Positions 8,591 through 18,757 of a stretch of DNA of 64,000 bases are shown in pieces. The DNA is taken from the NCBI RefSeq assembly GCF_002968295.1, contig NZ_CP134399.1:4402001-4466000 (forward strand), written 5' to 3'. Source of the stretch: Mycobacterium sp. ITM-2016-00317. GTDB lineage: Bacteria > Actinomycetota > Actinomycetes > Mycobacteriales > Mycobacteriaceae. Every line of letters begins with the position of its first letter. Positions within the stretch are counted from its first letter, which is position 1. Under the pieces are notes generated by a model. It was not told the DNA's origin. It worked only from the letters and a program-made list of their open reading frames with translations, and ran no database searches. Made by a program: the position numbers and the translations under genes.

Positions 8591-9124
8591 ATGTGGGCCG
8601 TGACGCGGTATGCGGCGTTCCTGCGCGGGGTCAACGTCGGCGGGGTGAACCTGAAGATGGCCGCCGTCGCGCACACTCTGGAGGCCGCCGGGTTCACCGA
8701 CGTGACGACGATCCTGGCCAGCGGCAACGTGCTGTTGAGTACCCGCGGAGGCGCCGCCGCGGCGCGGCAGCGGGCCGAGCGGGCGCTGCGCGACGAGTTC
8801 GGTTACGACGCCTGGGTGCTGGTCTACGACCTGGACTCCGTCGCCGCGATCTCGGCCGCGTTCCCGTTCGAGCGGGAGGTGCCCGAGCACCACTCCTACG
8901 TCACGTTCGTCAGCGACGACGACGTGTTCGGCGAGCTGTCCGGGCTGGCGCGCCGGCCCGCCCCCGACGAGCTGATCCAGCCGGGCGACGGCGTCGTGTA
9001 CTGGCAGGTGCCGCGGGCCGCGTCCGTCACCAGCACGATGGGCAAGACGATGGGCGCCAAGAGGTACCGGTCCTCGACGACCACGCGCAACCTGCGCACC
9101 ATCGACAAGATCCTGCGCAGTTGA
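8591..9124 (+). CDS. DUF1697 protein
   Basis: A 177-residue member of DUF1697. The hallmark N-terminus TRYAAFLRGVNVGGVNLKM, the ILASGNVLL strand and the end STTTRNLRTIDKIL are all present. The function of this widespread bacterial family is unknown; the fold is small alpha/beta, and there is no signal or membrane helix. Start is ATG 8591 or GTG 8600, three codons on (VTRYAAFL), which fits the family just as well. It is divergent from the PPOX gene and followed after 23 bases by the methyltransferase, in the place of Rv1154c in the M. tuberculosis order. Confidence 0.8.
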   Translation: MWAVTRYAAFLRGVNVGGVNLKMAAVAHTLEAAGFTDVTTILASGNVLLSTRGGAAAARQRAERALRDEFGYDAWVLVYDLDSVAAISAAFPFEREVPEHHSYVTFVSDDDVFGELSGLARRPAPDELIQPGDGVVYWQVPRAASVTSTMGKTMGAKRYRSSTTTRNLRTIDKILRS

Positions 9125-9147
9125 CGCGGGGCGGAACAGGAGAGCTC

Positions 9148-9996
9148 ATGGAACCCGGCGACAAGCCCAACGGCAAACACGACGCCGCCGACGTCACCGG
9201 CGTCTCGGAGACCGCGCTGCTGACGCTGCTGGTCCGCGCGACCGAGGCCAGGCGCCCCGACGCGCTGCTCAAGGATCCGATGGCGATCCACCTGGTGGAC
9301 TCCATCGACTTCGACTTCGCCAAGTTCGGCTTTGTGCGGCGCCAGGATATGTCGTTGCGCTCGTTGGCATTCGACAAACAGACCAGCCGCTACCTGCACG
9401 ACCATCCGAAGGCCACGGTGGTGGCGCTGGCCGAGGGGCTGCAGACCAGTTTCTACCGGCTCGACGCGCAACCCGGCATCAGCCACGACTTCCGCTGGCT
9501 GACCGTCGATCTGCCCCCGATGATCGAGCTGCGCCGCAAACTGCTTCCGGCATCCGACCGGGTGCGCATGCTCGCGCAGTCCGCGCTCGACTTCAGCTGG
9601 ATGGACCAGGTCGACCCGAGTGAGGGCGTGTTCATCACCGCCGAGGGGCTGCTGATGTACCTGCAACCCGAGGAGTCGATGGGCCTGATCACCGAGTGCG
9701 CGGCCCGGTTCCCGGGCGGGCGGATGATGTTCGACCTGCCGCCGGCGGGCTTCGCCCCACTGGTGCGCCGCGGTATGCGCGCGTCGCGCCGCTACAAGGT
9801 GCCGCCGATGCCGTTCACGATGTCGGTCGCCGAGGCCGCCGACCTGGTCAACACCGTTCCCGGGGTGCGCGCCGTCCACGACGTGCCTGCCGAACACGCG
9901 CGCGGCCGGGTGCTCAACGCGCTGCTGTGGACCGCACAGCGGGTGCCGCTGCTCGATCCGTTCCGGCCCATGTTCACACTGCTCGAGTTCGGCTGA
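9148..9996 (+). CDS. omt: SAM-dependent O-methyltransferase, LCM/Omt family
   Basis: A 282-residue class I methyltransferase of the leucine carboxyl methyltransferase-like group (polyketide/small-molecule O-methyltransferases). Visible features: SETALLTLLVRATEARRPDALLKDP at the N-terminus, the SAM-binding strand as VVALAEGLQTSFYRLD (the G-x-G is degenerate, as often in this group), VDLPPMIELRRKLLP and FITAEGLLMYLQPEE. ATG at 9148 has a good ribosome site (AGGAGAGCTC). It corresponds by order to M. tuberculosis Rv1153c (omt). The substrate is unknown. It converges on the GntR gene 27 bases on. Confidence 0.85.
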   Translation: MEPGDKPNGKHDAADVTGVSETALLTLLVRATEARRPDALLKDPMAIHLVDSIDFDFAKFGFVRRQDMSLRSLAFDKQTSRYLHDHPKATVVALAEGLQTSFYRLDAQPGISHDFRWLTVDLPPMIELRRKLLPASDRVRMLAQSALDFSWMDQVDPSEGVFITAEGLLMYLQPEESMGLITECAARFPGGRMMFDLPPAGFAPLVRRGMRASRRYKVPPMPFTMSVAEAADLVNTVPGVRAVHDVPAEHARGRVLNALLWTAQRVPLLDPFRPMFTLLEFG

Positions 9997-10023
9997 CCGG
10001 CCGCGCCGGGCGGATTACCCCGC

Positions 10024-10389
10024 TCAGCCGAAAGCCGTCTCGATGTATTTGAGCGCCTCCCCCTTGTCGACCCCGAGCGCACGTGCCGCGGACACGTAGG
10101 TGTGCGCCGCGGTCGCCATCGCCGCATCAGCCGGGTCCGAACGCGCGACGAAGGTGCCGAAGCGTCCCCTCGTCTCCAGAATCCCCGCCGCTTCCAACTC
10201 CCGGTACGCCCGCGCCACGGTGTTCACTGCCAGGTTGATCTGACCCGCCAGTTCGCGGACCGTCGGGAGCCGGGTGCCGGGCGTGAGCCTGCCTTCCCGA
10301 ATACCCCCGATGATCTGCGTTCTGAGCTGGTCAAACAGCGGCCTGGCAGCGTGCGGATCAACGCGTACCCAATCCCCCAACTCGGCCAC
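10024..10389 (-). CDS. GntR/YtrA-type regulator (Rv1152-like)
   Basis: A 121-residue short GntR regulator, the same length as Rv1152. The winged helix comprises residues 12-82: [39 protein letters not shown] (recognition helix) and [13 protein letters not shown] (wing). Only about 35 residues follow, so there is no ligand-binding domain; this is the YtrA-like architecture, usually controlling membrane or efflux genes. I took the GTG at 10389 because it gives the family length. It is divergent from the sirtuin gene across 36 bases, so it may control both itself and the sirtuin. Confidence 0.85.
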   Translation of the reverse strand: MAELGDWVRVDPHAARPLFDQLRTQIIGGIREGRLTPGTRLPTVRELAGQINLAVNTVARAYRELEAAGILETRGRFGTFVARSDPADAAMATAAHTYVSAARALGVDKGEALKYIETAFG

Positions 10390-10425
10390 GTGCCCAGTAT
10401 CACCCACAGCCGCTAATTTGGGGGT

Positions 10426-11142
10426 GTGCAGGTGACGGTATTCAGCGGTGCGGGGATCTCCGCCGAGAGCGGTGTCCCGACGTTCCGTGACGTCGAGACC
10501 GGCTTGTGGGCCAAGGTCGACCCGTACGAGATCTCCAGCGCCGAGGGCTGGCGGGCGCACCCGGACCGGGTGTGGGCGTGGTATCTGTGGCGCCATCACA
10601 TGATGAGCGCCGTGGCGCCGAACAACGCGCACCGGGCGGTCGCGGCATGGCAGGACTACGCCGACGTGCACGTGGTCACCCAGAACGTCGACAACCTGCA
10701 CGAACGTGCGGGCAGTACCCGGGTCCACCACGTGCACGGCAGCCTTTTCGAGTTCCACTGCGACCGGTGCGGGACCGCCTACACCGGCGAGGTGCCCGCG
10801 ATGGCCGAGCCGGTGGAGTCCGTCGCGCCTCCGACCTGTGAGGTGTGCGGCGGACTGATCAGGCCCAACGTGGTGTGGTTCGGGGAGGCGCTGCCCGACG
10901 ACGCATGGGAGAAATCGGTCGCCGCGGTGGTCAACGCCGACCTGGTCGTGGTGGTCGGGACGTCGTCGGTGGTATACCCGGCGGCCGGACTGCCCGAGCT
11001 GGCGGTGGCCAACGGCACGCCCGTCATCGAGGTCAACCCCGAGCCGACCCCGCTGTCGGCCAGCGCCACGGTGACCCTCCGGGAGAAGGCGGCCGCGGCG
11101 CTGCCCGGGCTGCTGCAGCGCCTGCCCGCGCTGCTGGATTAG
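10426..11142 (+). CDS. cobB: NAD-dependent protein deacylase (sirtuin, CobB)
   Basis: A 238-residue sirtuin that removes acyl groups from protein lysines using NAD+. [14 protein letters not shown] (8-21) binds [11 protein letters not shown] (85-92) and the catalytic His104 (VHGS) follow. The zinc ribbon is Cys112/Cys115/Cys138/Cys141. Later there are NVVWFGE and [10 protein letters not shown]. Tyr53 and Arg56 (YLWR) form the Y-x-x-R pair that in E. coli CobB and human SIRT5 recognises succinyl/malonyl lysine, so desuccinylase activity is expected. The counterpart is Rv1151c. Its stop overlaps the convergent methyltransferase by 4 bases. The start is the first codon of a frame beginning [12 protein letters not shown]. 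Confidence 0.93.
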   Translation: MQVTVFSGAGISAESGVPTFRDVETGLWAKVDPYEISSAEGWRAHPDRVWAWYLWRHHMMSAVAPNNAHRAVAAWQDYADVHVVTQNVDNLHERAGSTRVHHVHGSLFEFHCDRCGTAYTGEVPAMAEPVESVAPPTCEVCGGLIRPNVVWFGEALPDDAWEKSVAAVVNADLVVVVGTSSVVYPAAGLPELAVANGTPVIEVNPEPTPLSASATVTLREKAAAALPGLLQRLPALLD

Positions 11143-11768
11143 GGACGGACCGCCACCCCGAGCGCGAACTCGGCCGTGGGCACCGGCACCCACGCCGGGA
11201 ACGCCCACACCCGGCGGGCTCCGGTGACCCGGAAGCCGGCGGCGGTGATGGTCTTTTCGGTGTCCCTGTGCGTGTGGCAGTTGCCCAACAGTCGCGGCCA
11301 CACGGTGGCGTCGGCGAAGCGCTGCAGCCGGGCCCGGGGCCCGGTCGAGGCGATGTGTTCCAGGTAGCGCAGCTCCCCACCCGGTCGCAGCATGGAGAAT
11401 AGTTGCGCCACAACCGATTCCGGGTCCCTGACCGAGCACAGCACCAGTGAGCACACCACCGCGTCGAACGGTTCGGCGCCGGCGTACTCTTCGACGGTCT
11501 CGGTGCCGACGGCGATCGGCACCGCGGCGCGGTCGGCGGCCTCTTGCGCGGCCGCGGCGAGCCTGTGTTCGGGTTCGACGGCCACCACCTCGGTCACCGT
11601 GTCGGGATAGAACGCGAAGTTGCTTCCCGTGCCTGCGCCGACCTCCAGTACCCGACCGGTCAGCCCGGCAAGGTTGTCCCGGCGCATCGCGCGCAGGTTC
11701 TCGGGTTCGCGTGCGGCCATCGCCGTCCACACCCGCGCGAAGAACGGGTTATCCACGCTGTCGCTCAT
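11139..11768 (-). CDS. Class I SAM methyltransferase (Rv1147-like)
   Basis: A 209-residue small methyltransferase with motif [16 protein letters not shown] (about 40-54), acidic strand VAVEPEHRL, motif [15 protein letters not shown] and [12 protein letters not shown]. The pattern fits the METTL7/PmtA-like methyltransferases, which act on lipids or small thiols. It is the last gene of a leftward operon mmpL-tetR-methyltransferase; its ATG overlaps the TetR coding end by 20 bases. In M. tuberculosis, Rv1147 occupies the same place after mmpL13ab, which supports joint action on a lipid exported by the MmpL (inference). Confidence 0.85.
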   Translation of the reverse strand: MSDSVDNPFFARVWTAMAAREPENLRAMRRDNLAGLTGRVLEVGAGTGSNFAFYPDTVTEVVAVEPEHRLAAAAQEAADRAAVPIAVGTETVEEYAGAEPFDAVVCSLVLCSVRDPESVVAQLFSMLRPGGELRYLEHIASTGPRARLQRFADATVWPRLLGNCHTHRDTEKTITAAGFRVTGARRVWAFPAWVPVPTAEFALGVAVRP

Positions 11769-12453
11769 CCACCGCCTCCTTCAGCCAACCCATGATGTCC
11801 TGCGGCGAATCCTCCGGCCGGATCGCCGCGGACACCACGTGGCCGCAGCACACCGCCCGCATCAGACTGTCGGCGAACTGCTCCACGTCGCCCCAGGGTA
11901 GATAGGGCCGGGAGATGAGCATCGCGGCGATCCCGTGCACGGCGGTCCACAGCTGCAGGGCCAGTATCGTCGGGTCCCCCGGCGGGTAGATCCCCTCTGA
12001 GATCAACGCCTGCACCGTCGCGCGCAGGTGTGCGAACGCCGAACTGTTCAACGCGACGTCGACGTCGCTGCCGGGACTGCCCGGACCCAGCATCGCGATC
12101 CGGTACAGCACAGGCGTTTTCATCGCGAACGACAGATAGGCCATGCCCTGGGCGCGCAGCACGTCCAGCGCAGGCACGGACGCCTCGGCCGCGGCCTGCA
12201 TCTCCTCGTCGAGCTTCTCGAAGTAGTGGCTGCACACCGCGTTCAGCAACGCGGTCTTGTCGGCGAAGTGCAGGTAGATAGACGGCGGTGTCACCCCGAC
12301 CCGTTCGGCGACCGCCCGGATCGACACCGCCTTCTCGTCCCCGCTCTCGAGCAGCAGTTCGGTGGCGGCGTCGAGGATCTCGTCGTGCAGCTGCTCGCCG
12401 GCGCCGCGCGGTGCGCGGTGTCGACGCCGTCGTGGCGCGCTGGTCTCAGTCAT
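11749..12453 (-). CDS. TetR/AcrR-family regulator
   Basis: A 234-residue repressor. After a basic tail (APRRRRHRAPRGAG) the HTH lies at about 22-66: ILDAATELLLESGDEKAVSIRAVAERVGVTPPSIYLHFADK (positions quoted; helix-turn-helix V-A-E-R-V-G-V-T). The C-terminal part is a helical ligand pocket with a TetR_C-like AAMLISRPYLPWGDVEQF segment. The start is ATG 12453, inside the last codons of the MmpL gene (8-base overlap), so the regulator is translated with the transporter and probably represses it. The repeat at 14782-14802 before mmpL is the likely operator. Confidence 0.88.
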   Translation of the reverse strand: MTETSAPRRRRHRAPRGAGEQLHDEILDAATELLLESGDEKAVSIRAVAERVGVTPPSIYLHFADKTALLNAVCSHYFEKLDEEMQAAAEASVPALDVLRAQGMAYLSFAMKTPVLYRIAMLGPGSPGSDVDVALNSSAFAHLRATVQALISEGIYPPGDPTILALQLWTAVHGIAAMLISRPYLPWGDVEQFADSLMRAVCCGHVVSAAIRPEDSPQDIMGWLKEAVDERQRG

Positions 12454-14755
12454 TCTCGTTCCCGGTCGCAACCCGTTCCCCGGGCTTGCGTGCGGCGGGG
12501 ACCTCGACGTCCCCCAGCGTCTCACTGAACCCGATCCGTTCGTGCAGTTTCACCAACGGTTTCGGCGCCCACCAGTTCCAGCGACCGAGCATGTGCATGA
12601 ACGTGGGCACCAGAAGCATGCGCACCAGGGTGGCGTCGGCGAGGATCGCCAGCGTCAGGCCGACGCCGAACATCCGCATGAACGCGACCTTGGCCGCGAT
12701 CAGCGCGGCGAACGAGATCGACATCACCAGCGCCGCTGCGGTGACGACCCGGCCGGTGCGGGCCAGGCCGAGGGCCACGGCCTCGTCGCTGCGCCGGTGG
12801 GCGTCAACGGAACCACCCTCGGCGGACGACCCGCCCGAGGCCAGCCAGTACTCGCGGATGCGCGAGATCAGGAACACCTCGTAGTCCATCGACAGGCCGA
12901 AGGCGATGCAGAACAACAACACCGGCATCGTCGCGACGAGCGTTCCGGTCGGTGTGGTGCCGAGCGCTCCGAGATGGCCGTCCTGGAAGATCCACACCAG
13001 CGCCCCGAATGCCGCGGTCAGCGACAAGATGTTGAGCACCAACGCTTTCAGTGGCAGCACCACACTGCCGGTGAGCAGGAACAGCAGCACGAACGTGATG
13101 ACCGCGATCACCGACAGCACCAGGGGCAGCCGGGAGGTGATGGCGTCGGAGCTGTCGCGGTTGATCTGGGCCAGGCCGGTCAACAGCACGTCCTGGCCTT
13201 CGGGCGGGGCGATGTCGTGCAGCCCGTCGAGCTGCCTCTCCGAGGCGTCGGTGAACAGCGGCGCGGTGCTGGTGACGGTGAGAAATGCGCTGCCGTCGGC
13301 GATCCCGGTGGGCGACGACGGTGGACCCACCGTGACGCCGCCGACGAAGGTGCCGCCGGGCGCCGACACCGACGACACGTCCGGGACGCGGGACAGTTCG
13401 GCGGCGTAGCCGTCGATGGCATCGGGCGGCAGGCCTTCGGCGTCCGGCAGCACCACGACGACGTTGTTGGAGGAGTCGACGGCGAAGTCCGTGCGCATGT
13501 CGTCACCGACCTGGCGCGCCGATGCGGTGTCCGGCAACACGCGGTCGTCGGGGAATCCCCAGTTCGCACCGAGGAACGGCGCGCCGAGCAGGAGCAGCAG
13601 CGCGACGACGGCGGTGCCGATCGGGATCGAGCGCCGCATCACGAATTTCGTGGAGCGGTACCAGAACATCTGCTCGATCTGCTTGGGCGCCGGCTCGGGC
13701 CGGTGCAACACCCGCCGGATCAGCTTGCGGACGTCCATCGAGTCGAGTCTGTCGCCGGCCAGTGCGATCGCCGCGGGTGCGACCACGATCGCGGCCACGG
13801 CGGCGAAGCCGACGACGGCGATGCCCGCGTAGGCGAACGACTTCAGGAAGTACATCGGGAACAGGATCATCGCGACCATCGACAGCGCGACGGTCAGCGC
13901 CGAGAACAGCACGGTGCGGCCGGCGGTCATCATGGTGCGCACCAGGGCGGTGTCGCGGTCGTGTCCGTCCGCCAGTTCGTCGCGGTAGCGACTGATGATC
14001 AGCAGGGTGTAGTCGATCGCCAGCGCCAGCCCCATCGCGATGGACAGGTTCAGCGCGAAGATCGACACGTCGGTGACCAAGGTGACCGCGCGCAGCACCG
14101 CCATCGATCCGAGGATCGCGAACGCGCCGACGGCCAGCGGCAGTGCGGCCGCGAGCAGGCCGCCGAACACCCACACCAGCACGACGAAGCTCAGCGGAAT
14201 CGCGATCGACTCCATCATCAGCAGATCTTTTTCGGTCTGCGCGTTGATCTGGACGTAGGTCATCGCGACGCCCCCGGCGCGCACGGTGACCTCGCCGCGG
14301 TCGTGGACCAGCTCGTCGGACAGCGCCTTGGCGTGCTTCTGCGCCTCGCTCTCCCCGCCGGTGATCCCGGCGACGATCAGACCGGTCTTCCCGTCCTTGC
14401 TCAGCAGTGCCGCGGCCGCCGACGGTTCCGCCGTCCACGGCGAGATCACCGACGCCACGTGCGGGGACGCATCGAGACGGCGGGCGAGGTCGGTGCCGAC
14501 GGCCTGCGCGGCGGGGCTGTCGGCGCCCTGGTCGTCGGTGACGCTGATCAGCAGCTCCATGTCGCCCTGGTCGAACTTGTCGACCAGCAGTCCGGTGGCG
14601 CGCGCGGACTCCGACGTCGGGTCCTGGAAGCCCCCCGCCGACAGGTGTCCCACCACCGGCGCGCCGAAGATTCCGCAGGCCACGGTGATCAGCAGCGCAG
14701 CGACGAGGACGCGGCGCGGTGCCGCGATGGCTAACAGAGCGATGCGATGAAGCAC
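12446..14755 (-). CDS. mmpL13: MmpL-family RND transporter (MmpL13-like, intact)
   Basis: A 769-residue lipid-type RND exporter. One helix near the N-terminus is followed by an outer domain (about 37-165), a block of five helices, a second outer domain (about 400-520) and the final helix block. The proton-relay Asp-Tyr pairs are seen in LALAIDYTLLIISRYRDEL and FGLSMDYEVFLISRIREYW. M. tuberculosis has the homologous locus split into mmpL13a and mmpL13b; here a single frame of about their summed length is kept. Operon with TetR and methyltransferase. Lipid cargo unknown. The outer loops are short compared with the 950-residue MmpL proteins. Confidence 0.9.
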   Translation of the reverse strand: MLHRIALLAIAAPRRVLVAALLITVACGIFGAPVVGHLSAGGFQDPTSESARATGLLVDKFDQGDMELLISVTDDQGADSPAAQAVGTDLARRLDASPHVASVISPWTAEPSAAAALLSKDGKTGLIVAGITGGESEAQKHAKALSDELVHDRGEVTVRAGGVAMTYVQINAQTEKDLLMMESIAIPLSFVVLVWVFGGLLAAALPLAVGAFAILGSMAVLRAVTLVTDVSIFALNLSIAMGLALAIDYTLLIISRYRDELADGHDRDTALVRTMMTAGRTVLFSALTVALSMVAMILFPMYFLKSFAYAGIAVVGFAAVAAIVVAPAAIALAGDRLDSMDVRKLIRRVLHRPEPAPKQIEQMFWYRSTKFVMRRSIPIGTAVVALLLLLGAPFLGANWGFPDDRVLPDTASARQVGDDMRTDFAVDSSNNVVVVLPDAEGLPPDAIDGYAAELSRVPDVSSVSAPGGTFVGGVTVGPPSSPTGIADGSAFLTVTSTAPLFTDASERQLDGLHDIAPPEGQDVLLTGLAQINRDSSDAITSRLPLVLSVIAVITFVLLFLLTGSVVLPLKALVLNILSLTAAFGALVWIFQDGHLGALGTTPTGTLVATMPVLLFCIAFGLSMDYEVFLISRIREYWLASGGSSAEGGSVDAHRRSDEAVALGLARTGRVVTAAALVMSISFAALIAAKVAFMRMFGVGLTLAILADATLVRMLLVPTFMHMLGRWNWWAPKPLVKLHERIGFSETLGDVEVPAARKPGERVATGNEND

Positions 14756-14781
14756 TGACGTTCCCCCCTGGATATCGCCGC

Positions 14782-14802
14782 TAAGTTATCATCGGTAAGT
14801 TA
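14782..14802 (-). promoter_or_regulatory. Direct repeat before mmpL, candidate TetR operator
   Basis: Two copies of TAAGTTA (14782-14788 and 14796-14802) repeat every 14 bases, 27-47 bases upstream of the mmpL start, in an otherwise GC-rich intergenic stretch. Read in the gene's direction they are TAACTTA...TAACTTA. This is the only conspicuous pattern between the divergent mmpL and DoxX genes, and the operon encodes a TetR protein, so operator function is inferred. Either copy might also serve as part of a -10 region. Confidence 0.4.
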
Positions 14803-14858
14803 CGGGGTCAATGCCGGGACACCGATGAGTTTTCGGCTGTCCGCCGGTCAGTCCGGTC

Positions 14859-15425
14859 ATGAATGAGAGCCCCACACGACAGTCCGCCCGCCCACCCGGT
14901 TCGGAAGCGGCCGGCGACAGTCGCGCCATCGACCTTGGCCTGTTGATCCTGCGCCTCGGGATCGGCGCGGCGGTACTTCAGGCCGGCCTGATCAAGGTCA
15001 CCGATTTCTCGATGACGACCCAGTTCATGGCCGACGCCGACTGGCGACTGCCGGGTTTCGCCGCGGCGATGGTCAGCGCCACCGAGATCCTCGGCGGCCT
15101 GGCACTGCTGCTCGGCGTGCTCACCCCGCTGGCCGGGTGCGCGGCACTCGGCGCGATGCTGTGCGCCTGGGCGGTCAACGTCTCGGGGGCGGCGTTCTGG
15201 TCCGAACCCTTCAACGTGCCGTTCCTGCTCGGACTGGGCGCGGCCACGATGATCTTCACCGGGGCGGGCAGGTACTCGATCGACGGCCTCGTCCCGGGCC
15301 GGGTCGCCTGGCCGGTGCGGGTCCGCGTGCTACTGGTGGCGCTCGCGTTCGTGGTGGCGGTGGCGACCTGGGTGGCGCTCTACGGCGTCAATCCGATCCA
15401 CTTCACCGCGCCGCAGGCGCCGTGA
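14859..15425 (+). CDS. DoxX-family membrane protein
   Basis: A 188-residue protein with four membrane helices after a 25-residue hydrophilic start. LGLLILRLGIGAAVLQAGLIKVTDF and ATEILGGLALLLGVLTPLAGC are the usual DoxX motifs. DoxX-like proteins are linked to thiol/redox handling in membranes (for instance the mycobacterial DoxX-SseA-SodA complex), though this copy has no such neighbours. It is divergent from mmpL across about 100 bases. The biochemical role is unknown. Confidence 0.82.
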   Translation: MNESPTRQSARPPGSEAAGDSRAIDLGLLILRLGIGAAVLQAGLIKVTDFSMTTQFMADADWRLPGFAAAMVSATEILGGLALLLGVLTPLAGCAALGAMLCAWAVNVSGAAFWSEPFNVPFLLGLGAATMIFTGAGRYSIDGLVPGRVAWPVRVRVLLVALAFVVAVATWVALYGVNPIHFTAPQAP

Positions 15426-15518
15426 GGGCTACTGGCCGGTAACCCGCGAACCTACCCGGCGGTAAGAATTGCCACAGTTTTCCGATAGCAGGCTCAAAGA
15501 TTCCTTAGAGCCCGTGGT

Positions 15519-15524
15519 TACTGT
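15519..15524 (+). promoter_or_regulatory. -10 element for leaderless small gene
   Basis: TACTGT fits the mycobacterial -10 pattern TANNNT and ends 7 bases before the ATG at 15532. With the normal 6-8 base distance, transcription would start at or next to the A of ATG, giving a leaderless mRNA. No convincing -35 is seen, which is common in mycobacteria. Confidence 0.45.
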
Positions 15525-15531
15525 TCAGTAC

Positions 15532-15663
15532 ATGTGGATCGACGACACCAACGCTGATGTCATCAAAGTTGATTTCGAGGCTCTCTACCACGGCGATGTC
15601 CTGGTGGAAGGGCTGACCTCGGAGCAGCTCGACGACGAGCAGGCCCTACCCACCGCAGTGTGA
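15532..15663 (+). CDS. Small acidic protein, unknown
   Basis: A 43-residue protein starting MWIDDTNADVIKVDFEALYH and ending in an acidic ...SEQLDDEQALPTAV tail. I do not recognise it. It has no membrane helix, signal or cysteine; 12 residues are Asp/Glu against one Lys. Longer starts exist (GTG 15514, TTG 15469), but ATG 15532 sits 7 bases after a TANNNT element and suits leaderless translation. A 12-bp terminator stem starts 2 bases after the stop. A tiny gene with its own promoter and terminator is more likely real than chance; function unknown. Confidence 0.55.
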   Translation: MWIDDTNADVIKVDFEALYHGDVLVEGLTSEQLDDEQALPTAV

Positions 15664-15665
15664 AA

Positions 15666-15693
15666 GAACGCGCGCCCTCCCGGGCGCGCGTTC
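15666..15693. terminator. Intrinsic terminator hairpin
   Basis: A perfect 12-bp stem (GAACGCGCGCCC, 15666-15677, with its complement at 15682-15693) and a 4-base loop TCCC. It begins 2 bases after the stop of the small gene. There is no U-tract, as usual in mycobacteria. It may also stop transcription coming leftward, though the next leftward gene ends about 70 bases away. Confidence 0.8.
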
Positions 15694-15763
15694 CTCCGTC
15701 TGCGGGTTTGCCCGACGCCCGGGCACCTCTGGCGGATCCGAGGTGCTCTCGAGCGTCCGGCGC

Positions 15764-17513
<1,750 letters not shown>

Positions 17514-17544
17514 AGATCTGTTTCCTTCCTGTCTTGGTGGTGCT

Positions 17545-18639
17545 CTAAACCCATTCCTGCAGAACAGCTTCGGTGTCCGCGCCCGGCACGCCCGGCGCCT
17601 TGGGGGCCGCCGGGACGCTGCGCGAGAACCGCGGCGCGGGCGCCGGGTACAGGGAACCGTTCTCGGTGTAGAAGGTGTCGCGTTCGGTGTTGTGCGGCTC
17701 CGACTCGACCTCGGCGAACGACAGCACCGGGGTGACGCAGGCGTCGGTGCCGGCGAACACCTTCGCCCAGTGGTCGCGGTCGTGGGCGACGAAGGCCTTG
17801 GTGAACACCTCGCGCAGCTCCGGCCAGCGGCTCATGTCGTTCTGGTCGGGCAGGTCCGCCGGATCCAGGCCGAGGCCGGCCAACAGCTGGGCGTAGAACT
17901 GCGGCTCGATCGCGCCGACCGCGACGTGGCGGCCGTCGGCGCAGGTGTAGGTGTCGTAGTACGGCGCGCCGGTGTCGAGCATGTTCACCCCGCGCTCGTC
18001 GCTCCACATCCCCATACCGCGGAACGACCACATCATCATCGACAGCACGCTGGCGCCGTCGACCATCGCGGCATCGACGACCTGGCCCTTGCCCGAGCGC
18101 TCCCGCTCGTAGAGCGCCGAGAGCACGCCGACGAGCAGGAACATCGAGCCGCCACCGAAGTCGCCGACCAGGTTGAGCGGCGGCACCGGGCGTTCACCCG
18201 CACGGCCGATCGCGTGCAGCGCGCCGTTGAGCGAGATGTAGTTGATGTCGTGGCCGGCCTGCTGAGCGCGCGGGCCGTCCTGCCCCCAGCCGGTCATCCG
18301 CGCGTAGATCAGCTTGTCGTTGACCTTGGCGCAGTCCTCGGGGCCCAGGCCCAGGCGCTCGGTGACGCCGGGCCGGAAGCCCTCGATCAGCACGTCGGCC
18401 TTGGCGATCAGCCGCAGGACCATCTCGCGGTCCTCTTCGCTCTTCAGGTTCGCCGCGACCGATCGCCGGTTGCGCAGCAGGTAGTCGCCGCCCGGTTTGG
18501 TCGCCGGGCCGGGGCCCTTGCCGGGGCGTTCGATGCGCACGACGTCGGCGCCGAGATCGCCGAGAATCATTGCCGCGTGCGGCCCAGGGCCGATGCCGGC
18601 CAGTTCCACGACTCGAAGTCCCTGTAGTGGTCCAGCCAT
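17545..18639 (-). CDS. mcr: Alpha-methylacyl-CoA racemase
   Basis: A 364-residue class III CoA-transferase-fold racemase that interconverts 2R and 2S methyl-branched acyl-CoA, required before beta-oxidation of sterol side chains and phytanate-like acids. N-terminus [20 protein letters not shown]; catalytic residues by alignment with M. tuberculosis MCR (His126, Asp156, Glu241) are His130 in [10 protein letters not shown], Asp160 in LVGDFGGG and Glu245, all offset by 4. ATG 18639 gives the family length; a longer frame runs into the promoter. First gene of the leftward operon; divergent from echA. Confidence 0.93.
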   Translation of the reverse strand: MAGPLQGLRVVELAGIGPGPHAAMILGDLGADVVRIERPGKGPGPATKPGGDYLLRNRRSVAANLKSEEDREMVLRLIAKADVLIEGFRPGVTERLGLGPEDCAKVNDKLIYARMTGWGQDGPRAQQAGHDINYISLNGALHAIGRAGERPVPPLNLVGDFGGGSMFLLVGVLSALYERERSGKGQVVDAAMVDGASVLSMMMWSFRGMGMWSDERGVNMLDTGAPYYDTYTCADGRHVAVGAIEPQFYAQLLAGLGLDPADLPDQNDMSRWPELREVFTKAFVAHDRDHWAKVFAGTDACVTPVLSFAEVESEPHNTERDTFYTENGSLYPAPAPRFSRSVPAAPKAPGVPGADTEAVLQEWV

Positions 18640-18669
18640 GCCTAAGCGCCCTTCGTCAGAATCGTTCGG

Positions 18670-18701
18670 TTGACCGCCGACATAGCTTACTTGTATAACC
18701 A
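18670..18701 (+). promoter_or_regulatory. Sigma-A promoter for echA with FadR-type operator
   Basis: TTGACC (18670-18675), 18 bases, TATAAC (18694-18699) is a credible sigma-A promoter facing echA. Over its -10 lies TTGTATAACCA (18691-18701), which fits the GntR/FadR-subfamily consensus TNGTNNNACNA, inside a wider ACTTG-N6-CAAGT palindrome. A FadR-like repressor could block both echA and the divergent mcr operon. Which regulator binds is not known; a FadR-type protein is encoded at 43629 in this window. Confidence 0.5.
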
Positions 18702-18757
18702 AGTCGGACCGCCACGGGGCTTCAGCTGTCGGGAAGGCCCAGATCAAGGGGACGCAC

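Noticed and set aside
10024..11730. Extension of the GntR frame upstream across the sirtuin gene
   Set aside because: Upstream part is antisense to cobB; the GTG at 10389 gives the same length as Rv1152.
12362..14734. 790-codon frame opposite mmpL
   Set aside because: Antisense shadow: low-complexity His/Arg/Gln composition, no start signal, while the MmpL strand has clear motifs.
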